The position numbers and the translations under genes are program-made. Shown here in pieces: positions 26,835 to 35,428 of a stretch of 64,000 nucleotides of DNA; positions within the stretch are counted from its first letter, which is position 1; each line of letters starts with the position of its first letter. This DNA comes from Mucilaginibacter roseus (GTDB taxonomy: Bacteria; Bacteroidota; Bacteroidia; Sphingobacteriales; Sphingobacteriaceae): the NCBI RefSeq assembly GCF_021215455.1, contig NZ_JAJPWV010000002.1, positions 186,001 through 250,000 on the forward strand, in the 5' to 3' direction. Below the pieces are notes generated by a model, which had not been told where the DNA came from, searched no databases, and worked only from the letters and a program-made list of their open reading frames with translations.

Positions 26835-28926
26835 ATTTGGCATTTATGTCCGTTATATACTGGTTTTGTGTACCCCAGTTCTTGTCAGGTTTATCGCTCA
26901 AGGTAAGGTTAAGTGTTCCGCCTTTACGAAGTTCGGCGTAGGTTAACCAGTTGCGGTTAAGTTGCTTACCATTCAGCGTGGCCGATGTTATGTAGATATT
27001 CCTGGCTGCGAAATTCGTGGTGGTAATGTTGAACTTCTTACCATCAGGAAAATTGAATTTTACGCCCGAAAATAACGGGGCATTTAGATAAAAAACCGGT
27101 TCGCCAACACAGGCGGGCATAATACCGCAAGCTGTGAAAACATACCAACCCGACATGGCGCCGCCATCATCATCCATCGTACGTACATAAGTATCGGGCT
27201 GGTTGCGGTATATACGATTTACAAACGGATCGATGCCACGGCTATTATCGTTAAAATAGTATTGCACCACTGTATCAGCTGCGTACTTGTGTGCCATTTT
27301 CTGTGATTTCCAGGGCTGCGAGGTCATGTTATACATAAACGGCGCCTGGATATCCGGCTCATTGGCGTGGTTATACAGATCGTTAGCAAAAAAATAATCC
27401 AACTGCTCCATATACTTTTGCTCGCCCCCTACCAGGTTGATCAATCCTTTAACGTCGAACGGAACAAACCAGCGGTATTGCCATATCGTACCCTGGTATA
27501 ATCCGCGTGCCTGCATGCGGTCAACATCGCGCTTGGTAATATCCTCAAAATCCTTCTCCCAGTAATCCCTATACTTTATGGCAACCGCCCGGAACTTCGC
27601 GCTCTCCGCTTTTCGTCCGGCAATATCCATCAGGCGCGATAATGCCCAAGCATCATAACTCGACTCCAGCGCTTTATCAGGCTTGTCAAAATCGAGCCGG
27701 TTGCCTTCGGCAATCAGCGAGTCAGCTATTCGGTTAATGTCAAACTTAAAACCTTTACGCCAGGCATCCAGCAAAACTACAATGGCATGCTCGGTGCGCA
27801 CGGTGTTCGATGGCTCGTGCTGGGTAGCGTAATCCTTTTTACCATATTTATACATGGATGCTATGGACGTAATCATGTCCGCATACTTATCCGGATACAA
27901 TAGCGACATTAATGGCAGTTGGGTGCGATAATTATCCCAGATAGACCAGCCGTTATATACTGTTTTATTCGTTTTTTGCAGCGACCCATCCGTGCCACGA
28001 TAAGTGCCGTCAGCCTCCGAAATCAGGTACGGCGATTGGACGGTTCGGTACAGCAAGGAATAAAACAGCTTTTGCGTTTCTGCATCACCGCTTACTTCAA
28101 GGGTGCCCAGGGTTTTATTCCAATCAGTATGGCTGGCGGTTTGTAAAGCTTTAATACCGTTATTTTTGGCCGATGCCTGCGCATGTGCTACATCAACTGA
28201 TGATACGCCAATATTTAATATTACACCTTTCTCAGCCCCTTCTACCCTAACAATCAGTTTATGATCGGCATCCGCATCAAACTTAACAGGAGCATTAAAA
28301 TTGATGGAATAGTATGTACGGTATACGCCGGCGCCGCAGGTTGTACGCGCGTCAACCCAGCCACTCAAAGTATTGCTATTCGCGGTATGTTCTTCGGCTA
28401 CAAAGCCATTTGCCAGCGTGTGGCTTAGGTTGATGTAGAAACCATGCTTATTATTTGCCGGGAATGTATAGGCCTCCGTACCTGAATTTTTGTGAACGGC
28501 TATATTTGCGCTGATGCCATTTTCAAAGCCAATACGGTAAAAACCCGGACCGGCAGCTTCTGACGATTTTAGCAACTCTGTTTCATCCGGGCTATCTCCT
28601 AAAAACGGCTTAATGAGTATATTACCACCGCTGCCCATGCATCCAACACCCTCAAAACGGTTGTGCGTAAAGCCGAGCACCTTTTTGGCGTTATGCTCAT
28701 AGCCTGCGTGCAGGTTAGGGTATGTTTGTGGCGCTATGCTCAGCATTCCGAACGGGTATGATGCCGCAGGCGATAACTGCCCGTGGTCGCCGGACGTTCC
28801 AAGAAACACATTCACCGCACTTGCCGGATCAGTTGCGCTAATTCCGGATTGCCCATGTGCGGTTTTCGCTGATATTACCGCAATTGCGCAAGCAACTGTG
28901 ATAACAACTAAATACTTTTTTATCAT
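26833..28926 (-). CDS. GH92 alpha-mannosidase
   Basis: 697 residues with a signal peptide ending near KTAHG (residue 25). The family hallmarks are present: VNVFLGTSGDHGQLSPAASY near the start, YNGWSIWDNYRTQLPLMSLL, and the acidic stretch DDDGGAMSGWYVF near 583-595, where GH92 enzymes keep their catalytic acidic residues. GH92 enzymes are Ca2+-dependent exo-alpha-mannosidases, many acting on N-glycan mannose. The gene converges with the GH20 gene; together they suggest glycoprotein glycan use. Linkage preference is not deducible here. Confidence 0.93.
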   Translation of the reverse strand: MIKKYLVVITVACAIAVISAKTAHGQSGISATDPASAVNVFLGTSGDHGQLSPAASYPFGMLSIAPQTYPNLHAGYEHNAKKVLGFTHNRFEGVGCMGSGGNILIKPFLGDSPDETELLKSSEAAGPGFYRIGFENGISANIAVHKNSGTEAYTFPANNKHGFYINLSHTLANGFVAEEHTANSNTLSGWVDARTTCGAGVYRTYYSINFNAPVKFDADADHKLIVRVEGAEKGVILNIGVSSVDVAHAQASAKNNGIKALQTASHTDWNKTLGTLEVSGDAETQKLFYSLLYRTVQSPYLISEADGTYRGTDGSLQKTNKTVYNGWSIWDNYRTQLPLMSLLYPDKYADMITSIASMYKYGKKDYATQHEPSNTVRTEHAIVVLLDAWRKGFKFDINRIADSLIAEGNRLDFDKPDKALESSYDAWALSRLMDIAGRKAESAKFRAVAIKYRDYWEKDFEDITKRDVDRMQARGLYQGTIWQYRWFVPFDVKGLINLVGGEQKYMEQLDYFFANDLYNHANEPDIQAPFMYNMTSQPWKSQKMAHKYAADTVVQYYFNDNSRGIDPFVNRIYRNQPDTYVRTMDDDGGAMSGWYVFTACGIMPACVGEPVFYLNAPLFSGVKFNFPDGKKFNITTTNFAARNIYITSATLNGKQLNRNWLTYAELRKGGTLNLTLSDKPDKNWGTQNQYITDINAK

Positions 28927-29071
28927 ATTATGCTAAAAGCTTTTATTCAATCAGCAATAATAACAATGCCGTATTTAGCTACCAATAGCTAAGGCGACAT
29001 TTAACTTAAAGATTTTGTTACACCCGTTTAAGGCGCAAAACCTAAGCATTACAACGTTCCTTTTTATAACG

Positions 29072-31399
29072 CTAATTTTTATTTGGTTCTGGATTAATCG
29101 GTTCGTTGTGCAAGGCGTCGTTAATTTTTGTATGTATATCATGCACAATTTCATCCATCTCCCTAATGCTGGTGCCCAGCATAGGCAGTATCTCGCTCTT
29201 ATCCTCTTCTTTATCTGCTATATCGATTAAATTCATCAGCCCCAGCATGGTTGCTACAGGTCGCCGCATCTGATGCGAACTCATCCAGGCTAATTCCCGT
29301 AAAAAGTTGTTCTGGCGCTGAATTTCCATCTCTTTTTCTTTCCGGTAAGTGATGTTTTGATATACGGCGATGTAACCATTATACCTGTTATTGCCATCGT
29401 TAAATGGCGTAAACTCAGCCGATACCCATAATTCCTGATTTTCAGCAGTATAGATAACCATGTCAGTAGTAAAGGGTTTATGCTCATTTAACTTTTCAGC
29501 AAATTCAGCGCTCAAAGGCTCTTTGGCATCCGGCCGGCTCAAAACATCATAAGGTAGCCGCCCTTTAATGTCACTCAGGGTGTAACCGGTTATGTGCTCA
29601 AATGCATTATTTACCCACGTAATCTTTTCTTCACGATCGGTCACTACGATCATGTTATTAACCCGTTTAATAATATCGGCCAGGCGCTTATTTTCCTGTA
29701 TAGATCTTTTCAACGCGTCAATATCCCTGATAGCACCAATCAAACGTATCGGTTCCTGCTGTTCGTTAAACACAAAATAGCCCTGATCCATCACATACTT
29801 ATATTCGCCGTTACCGCAATAAATACGGTACTCGCACTCCCAGTTGGTTTTGCGCAGGCGTTTAACGCGTTCCTGGCTGGCTACAACCTCTGCCGCGTCA
29901 GCAGGATGGATAAGGGAGCGCCACCAAGCCAGGTTATATTGAATTTGATCAAAAGGAATGTTAATGAGATGGGTTAAACTGGTGTTGTAAATAATGCTAT
30001 CATTAACAATATCCATATCATAAATAACATCATGCGTGGCCTGGGCAACCAGTTCGTAACGCTCAACAGCTTCTTTGAGTTTAATATCCTTTTCCTTGTC
30101 TTCAGATATGTCTGAAAAATAAACAGATACGCCATCATTTGTGGGGAAGGCTGCCATGCGTATCCATTTATCAAGCACTTCCGAGTAATCTTCACGCTTG
30201 GTAATTACCCGCTCTTTTAACGCCCTTTGGTAGTATGGATAAAAACGGTTACGCTCCTTCGGAAAAATCGTGAATATACTTTCGCCCAACACCGCTGCCG
30301 TAGGCAAACCGGTCATTTGCCTGAAGGCTTCATTTATACGAATGATACGCATATCATGGTCGAGTGCAAAAAAAGCGTCAGATATGCTGTTAAGAGTGTC
30401 TTCAAAATTATAGAGATATTTATTTCGCTCTATCTCCAGGGTTTTCAATTCCGTAATATCCTGTGCCGAACCAACTACTTTAACATCGGGCGCTACACTT
30501 TCAAGCCTTGCAAGTTGCCTTACATAACGCATGCTGCCATCAATGGCTGTTATACGGTGGGTAACGTCCATTTGCTTACCCTTTGTAACCAGTTCGTGCA
30601 GGCCTTTCAGCATCAGGTCCCGATCCTCCGGAAATATATGGCTGACATATATCTCAAAGGCCGGGCGCTTATCCTCCTTACTCACACCAAAAATCTCATA
30701 AAACTCGTCGGACCATATGAGGTTGTTAGCGGCCGGGTAAAACTCCCACCCCGCTACTTTTGATATTAGCTGGGTTTCGCTGAGTTTCTTCTTTTCTTCC
30801 TGCAAATCCCGGTTAATTTTATCTAAGGATTGCTGGTATAAAATCTGCGCCGTCATATCACGCACCATGGCCAGCATATGCGGTTTACCGTTAAACTGGA
30901 TATCCCGCAATGAAAGATTAAGGTAGAAAACAGATCCGTCCGCTTTTACATGGCATGAATTTCCGCAGGCATTCTGCAAATGCATTTCTGCCACAGATGA
31001 CTTATCGCAATTTTGCTGATCAGGCATAGCCAAATCGGTCATCCTTTTTTTCAGAAACTCATCCGGCGGGTAGCCATATAGTTTACTGGCAGCCTCGTTT
31101 ACCGATACAATGTTGAATGTTTCAGCATCATATATCCACATCGGCGTATGGTTGCTTTCATACATCTCGCGATACTGACTTTCACTTTGTTTAAGCTTTT
31201 TATCATCCGACCGGATAAGAAAAAACAGGAAAACACCGGTACACAATATAAAGAAGAACCCTTTGAAAGTACTGAACGTTAAAATTAAATGACTATTGGT
31301 ATCATTAAGCAGGTATACAAGTGCCTGATCACTGAACGTGATCCAAACAAGACTCAAAATCACATAAATAAGGGCTATTTTTAAAGCGCCATATCTCAT
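29072..31399 (-). CDS. Membrane-bound multi-PAS protein ending in a DHp-like segment without ATPase domain
   Basis: 775 residues. Two TM helices (about 7-28 and 42-63) are followed by roughly five PAS/PAC units (about 75-190, 205-325, 330-435, 440-560, 565-685). The C-terminus has a helix LRELAWMSSHQMRRPVATML with His709, resembling the H-box of a histidine kinase DHp domain, and a second helix (about 735-758). Only 66 residues follow His709 and there is no N-, G1- or G2-box, so no ATP-binding domain exists. The frame closes at a normal stop and intergenic DNA follows, so this does not look like a simple truncation. It may be trans-phosphorylated or act as a dimeric scaffold. The divergent SGNH and PAS genes lie 182 bp away. 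Confidence 0.85.
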   Translation of the reverse strand: MRYGALKIALIYVILSLVWITFSDQALVYLLNDTNSHLILTFSTFKGFFFILCTGVFLFFLIRSDDKKLKQSESQYREMYESNHTPMWIYDAETFNIVSVNEAASKLYGYPPDEFLKKRMTDLAMPDQQNCDKSSVAEMHLQNACGNSCHVKADGSVFYLNLSLRDIQFNGKPHMLAMVRDMTAQILYQQSLDKINRDLQEEKKKLSETQLISKVAGWEFYPAANNLIWSDEFYEIFGVSKEDKRPAFEIYVSHIFPEDRDLMLKGLHELVTKGKQMDVTHRITAIDGSMRYVRQLARLESVAPDVKVVGSAQDITELKTLEIERNKYLYNFEDTLNSISDAFFALDHDMRIIRINEAFRQMTGLPTAAVLGESIFTIFPKERNRFYPYYQRALKERVITKREDYSEVLDKWIRMAAFPTNDGVSVYFSDISEDKEKDIKLKEAVERYELVAQATHDVIYDMDIVNDSIIYNTSLTHLINIPFDQIQYNLAWWRSLIHPADAAEVVASQERVKRLRKTNWECEYRIYCGNGEYKYVMDQGYFVFNEQQEPIRLIGAIRDIDALKRSIQENKRLADIIKRVNNMIVVTDREEKITWVNNAFEHITGYTLSDIKGRLPYDVLSRPDAKEPLSAEFAEKLNEHKPFTTDMVIYTAENQELWVSAEFTPFNDGNNRYNGYIAVYQNITYRKEKEMEIQRQNNFLRELAWMSSHQMRRPVATMLGLMNLIDIADKEEDKSEILPMLGTSIREMDEIVHDIHTKINDALHNEPINPEPNKN

Positions 31400-31581
31400 A
31401 AAAAAAATACTCCTAAAGTAGGGTGTACGTATAAGCTACAGGATGGTTACAACAACGAAGAAATACTGACCGGCTTGTTTATATTGGTTAAAACTAAGTT
31501 ACAAACTCCCCGGCAAAAATACTTTTACTACAAGTAAATAATTATTAACTTTTGCCAACCATAAATTAACCTGTTCTATAT

Positions 31582-32289
31582 ATGAAAATCAGTTTTACAA
31601 TTACAGCCTTATTTATTTGCTGCTCAACACTTTTTGCACAGGAAAAACCTGCACAGGAGGATTTTCGCGATGATTGGGCCGACCTTCGTCACTACGCTAA
31701 AGAGAACCAAACTTTACCGGCCGCTAAACCCGGTGAAAAACGGGTAGTATTTTTAGGCAGCTCCATATTTGAGTTTTGGAAAACCCGCATGCCTGAATAT
31801 TTTGAAAATCACAAAAATTACGTTGATCGTGGTATAAGCGGACAGATATCAGGGCAGTTGCTCATACGTTTCAGGCAGGATGTAATTGATCTGAAACCAA
31901 AAGCAGTAATTATACTCGCCGGCAGCAATGATCTGGCTGGCTCAACGGGCCATGTAACCATTGAAAGCATCATGAACAACATCCGCTCGATGGTAGAATT
32001 GGCACAAAGCCATAACGTAAAACCAATTCTTTGCGCTTACCTTCCCGTTTATGAATACCCTTGGCGAAAAGGCTACCCCGCTGCCGAAAACATCATTGCA
32101 CTAAACAAAGTTATAAAGCAGTACGCGGCGCAAAAAAAACTGGTATTGCTTGACTATTTTACCCCGTTAAAAGACGAAAAGAACGGACAAAAAGCCGAAT
32201 TGACAACAGACGGGGTGCATCCTAACCGTAAAGGTTACGAAGCTATGGCACAGGTTACTGACGAGGCTATAAAAACTGCGTTAAAGTAA
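31582..32289 (+). CDS. SGNH/GDSL-family hydrolase, exported
   Basis: 235 residues with signal peptide (cleavage after FAQ, residue 20). Block I is VVFLGSSIFEFW with nucleophile Ser61 (GDS replaced by GSS). Block II is DRGISGQ, block III GSNDL, and block V TDGVHPNRKGY with the catalytic Asp and His. It is a periplasmic esterase, most like platelet-activating-factor acetylhydrolase-type or carbohydrate esterases. The natural ester is unknown. It is 81 bp upstream of the PAS/GAF gene and may share a transcript with it. Confidence 0.88.
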   Translation: MKISFTITALFICCSTLFAQEKPAQEDFRDDWADLRHYAKENQTLPAAKPGEKRVVFLGSSIFEFWKTRMPEYFENHKNYVDRGISGQISGQLLIRFRQDVIDLKPKAVIILAGSNDLAGSTGHVTIESIMNNIRSMVELAQSHNVKPILCAYLPVYEYPWRKGYPAAENIIALNKVIKQYAAQKKLVLLDYFTPLKDEKNGQKAELTTDGVHPNRKGYEAMAQVTDEAIKTALK

Positions 32290-32370
32290 ATTTCGTAATT
32301 GACTATAAGTAAGTTATATTCATTCTTTCATCAGATACAATGTAAATTCACTTAACCTTCTGCACATATT

Positions 32371-35300
32371 ATGACATTCAGGGAAATTGAAGTAATTTTT
32401 GATGCTCAGCCTGTTCCTTGCCTGCTGCTGTCTTTACAGCATGAGTTGCATATAACCTTTGCCAACCGGGCATTGGCTAATGCCCTGAATGCCGCACAAA
32501 GTAGTTTTGCAGATTTGAGTTATAACGATTTTCTGCAAAAATATTTCAAAGCTGAAACACGGCATCTGCTAAGGCAATCGGTAATAGATGTGGTTAATAG
32601 TAAAGAGGTTTATCCTGAAAAGCTTTTTGCCATTATCAACGATTCCATGTGGGGCATTGATACCTACCCAATGCTTAATGAAGATAATGGGTTAATGTGC
32701 ATCGTTCAGAATTTTCATAGCGTTGGCGGCACCGGGGCAGATGACTATCGCCATAAAAGTTTCGACCTTTTTAACTACAGCCCGGTACCTACCTGGGCCT
32801 ATGATGCAATAACATTGAAATTTTTGGCGGCTAACCAGGCTGCGCAAGAAGTTTACGGATATACGCTTGAAGAGTATCTGAATACTACAGTTCGGGCGCT
32901 TTGGCACCCTACTGATGTGCCGGCGCTTAAACAGGCTATAGATGAAAAAGTAACTAAAGGCTTACCCAACGATCAGGAATTACGTCTGGTAACCAAGAGC
33001 GGCGAAATCATCGATGTTATCGTTAACTCAAAGATACTACCATCGTGGGGGCCTAACGTGCGCATTGTAATGGCGCATGATATTACCGCTCAACTTAAAT
33101 CAGCTAAAGAGGCAGAACTTGCCAATAACCTGGAACGTTTAGAAAGACGCATTTTAGAGCTAAATTCACGCGCCGGAACTCCGCTCATTGATGTACTGAA
33201 CAATTATATTGAAGGTATTGAGTGGATATTTCCCGAAATGATATGCTCGCTTATGCGGGTTGAGGACAACCGGTTATACAACTGGGCATCGTCATCGCTA
33301 CCGCGGGCTTATTCAGCATCAATAGAGGGTGTAACAATTGGCGAAAAAGTTGGATCATGCGGTACCTGCGCTTATTTAAAGCAACCCGTAATAAGCGCTG
33401 ATATAACCATTGACGACCGTTGGGACGATTACCGTGAGGCCGCATTGAGTAATGGTTTGCGGGCTTGCTGGTCATACCCCATCATGAACAGCAAAAACGA
33501 AGTTGTTGCTACGTTTGGTTTATACTACAAACAGGTAATGGTGCCTGAACAGCACGAAATAAAAATTATCGAGCGCGCGGCGGCCTTACTGAAAGTGATT
33601 ATTGAAAACAGGGAATATGCCGCTACGCTTGAAGAAACCATGCGCCTGATGACGCAAGGACAGGAGTTAGCGCATTTTGGCAACTGGGCCTGGGATGTAG
33701 TAAACAATAAAGTGACCTGGTCAGACACCTTGTATAGCATTTACGGACTTAACAAAGGCGAATTTGAAGCTACCTTTGAGGGCTACCAGGAATTATTGCA
33801 TGCCGAAGACAGGCAGCGGGTTTACGAAATAATTTCCGGCGTTTTAGCAAACAAACAGGACGTTAGCTTTGAAGAACGAATTATTCGCCCGAATGGCGAA
33901 GTTCGCTATCTACGCTCATGGGGAACATTAAAAAGTGATAGCAACGGCATGCCCCTTAAAATGGTTGGCGCCTGCCTCGATATCACAGAAAACAAGCGCA
34001 TTGAGCAGGATTTGGAAATGCTTAAAAATCGCTACAGCGATCTGTTTCAGTTGAGCCCGCACCCTATGTTTGTTTACGATATTGAAACGTTGAACTATCT
34101 TGACGTTAACGATGCCGCTATACAAATTTACGGTTACAGCACGGATGAGTTCAAAGCCATGAACCTGCTGGATATACGGCCGGCAGAAGACGTGCCTATG
34201 TTTAAGCAAATTATACAGGGCGAAATTAAGCAGGGCATTCAACATACAGGCATTTCACGGCATATAAAACGCAACGGGCAATTGATGAGCGTTCTTACCC
34301 GCGGAAACCCTATTACTTATGACGGTAGGGCTGCGCGCATAGTAATCGCCATTGATTACACTGATAAATTGAAAGCGGAAGAAGCGTTAAAAACGAGTGA
34401 GCGCCGCTTCAGGGCTTTGATACAGGAAGGCTCTGACCTGGTGTGTATTATTGATAGCGAGGGTAATTACAAATACGTAAGCCCGAACGCCGTAACCATT
34501 GCAGGTGTTACTGCTGAAGAACTTACCGGCACAAACATCAGCCGGTATCTGTCGGCAGCGGATGCGGAGGTGTTGAGCACCGTATTAGCGGATATTAGCG
34601 AACATCAGCGCATTGAACTGCAGCCTATACTTTTTACGGATGATAGCGGCACGGGGCGATGGTTGCAAACCGTAATTACCGACCTTCGAGATGATCCGGC
34701 AATTGAAGGCATTGTTTTGAATTCTCGAGATGTAACCAGGCGCGTTGAGCAGGATAACATTATTAAAGAGCACCTTGAGCGATACAACATCGTATCAAAA
34801 GCTACCAGCGATGCTATTTGGGATTTAAATATAGTAACCGGAGAGGTGAAATGGAACCACGGTATTAACGGCATATTCGGGCATAGAGATCTGAACAATA
34901 GTTACCAGTGGTGGTACGATCGTGTTCATCCCGACGATGTAGAGGAGGTGGTTGCCAACGCTGAGTTTTCTATGGAAAGCCGCCTGTCACGATTCATGAA
35001 CGAATACCGGTTCAGATGCGCTGATGGAAGTTATAAAACTGTTTTGGACCGTTGTTTTTTAATATTTGATGATGACGGAAAACCTGTACGAATGATAGGT
35101 GCCATACAAGATATCACCGACCGCATGAACTACATTCATGCTATTGAACACCGTAACGCTACACTTCAGGAAATTGCCTGGACACAATCGCACATTGTGC
35201 GTGCACCGCTGGCCCGCATTATGGGTTTGCTCGACCTGTTAAATCATTCGCCATGCGACCAGGATAGCAAGCTGATGCTCGAATATCTTAATCTATCGGC

Positions 35301-35376
35301 CAAAGAGTTGGATGATATTATACACAACATCATCAACAAAAGTCAGCCGGTAGATCTGAAAACAAAAACTGTATAA
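32371..35376 (+). CDS. Cytoplasmic PAS/GAF multi-sensor protein ending in a DHp-like segment without ATPase domain
   Basis: 1001 residues without signal peptide or TM segments. Order: PAS-like 1-120, PAS 125-245, GAF about 260-415 (MICSLMRVEDNRLYNWASSS, VGSCGTCAYLKQPV), then four PAS/PAC units (420-545, 550-670, 675-790, 795-920). The C-terminus has LQEIAWTQSHIVRAPLARI with His941 in an H-box-like position and only 60 residues beyond it. No ATP-binding boxes occur. This matches the architecture of the protein at 29072-31399 on the opposite strand. Likely a sensor feeding another kinase or regulator; the signal (light, redox or small molecule) is unknown. Confidence 0.86.
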   Translation: MTFREIEVIFDAQPVPCLLLSLQHELHITFANRALANALNAAQSSFADLSYNDFLQKYFKAETRHLLRQSVIDVVNSKEVYPEKLFAIINDSMWGIDTYPMLNEDNGLMCIVQNFHSVGGTGADDYRHKSFDLFNYSPVPTWAYDAITLKFLAANQAAQEVYGYTLEEYLNTTVRALWHPTDVPALKQAIDEKVTKGLPNDQELRLVTKSGEIIDVIVNSKILPSWGPNVRIVMAHDITAQLKSAKEAELANNLERLERRILELNSRAGTPLIDVLNNYIEGIEWIFPEMICSLMRVEDNRLYNWASSSLPRAYSASIEGVTIGEKVGSCGTCAYLKQPVISADITIDDRWDDYREAALSNGLRACWSYPIMNSKNEVVATFGLYYKQVMVPEQHEIKIIERAAALLKVIIENREYAATLEETMRLMTQGQELAHFGNWAWDVVNNKVTWSDTLYSIYGLNKGEFEATFEGYQELLHAEDRQRVYEIISGVLANKQDVSFEERIIRPNGEVRYLRSWGTLKSDSNGMPLKMVGACLDITENKRIEQDLEMLKNRYSDLFQLSPHPMFVYDIETLNYLDVNDAAIQIYGYSTDEFKAMNLLDIRPAEDVPMFKQIIQGEIKQGIQHTGISRHIKRNGQLMSVLTRGNPITYDGRAARIVIAIDYTDKLKAEEALKTSERRFRALIQEGSDLVCIIDSEGNYKYVSPNAVTIAGVTAEELTGTNISRYLSAADAEVLSTVLADISEHQRIELQPILFTDDSGTGRWLQTVITDLRDDPAIEGIVLNSRDVTRRVEQDNIIKEHLERYNIVSKATSDAIWDLNIVTGEVKWNHGINGIFGHRDLNNSYQWWYDRVHPDDVEEVVANAEFSMESRLSRFMNEYRFRCADGSYKTVLDRCFLIFDDDGKPVRMIGAIQDITDRMNYIHAIEHRNATLQEIAWTQSHIVRAPLARIMGLLDLLNHSPCDQDSKLMLEYLNLSAKELDDIIHNIINKSQPVDLKTKTV

Positions 35377-35379
35377 AAC

Positions 35380-35409
35380 AAAAACGCAGCCTCTCGGGAC
35401 TGCGTTTTT
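35380..35409. terminator. Bidirectional terminator between the PAS/GAF gene and GH35
   Basis: Perfect 10-bp stem AAAAACGCAG / CTGCGTTTTT around a 10-nt loop, immediately after the stop of the plus-strand gene and 20 bp from the stop of the minus-strand GH35 gene. Confidence 0.88.
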
Positions 35410-35428
35410 GGTAAAGGGGTATTTGTTT

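Noticed and set aside
29072..35376. Calling the two PAS proteins complete histidine kinases
   Set aside because: No ATP-binding N, G1 or G2 boxes occur after the His; only a DHp-like segment is present.
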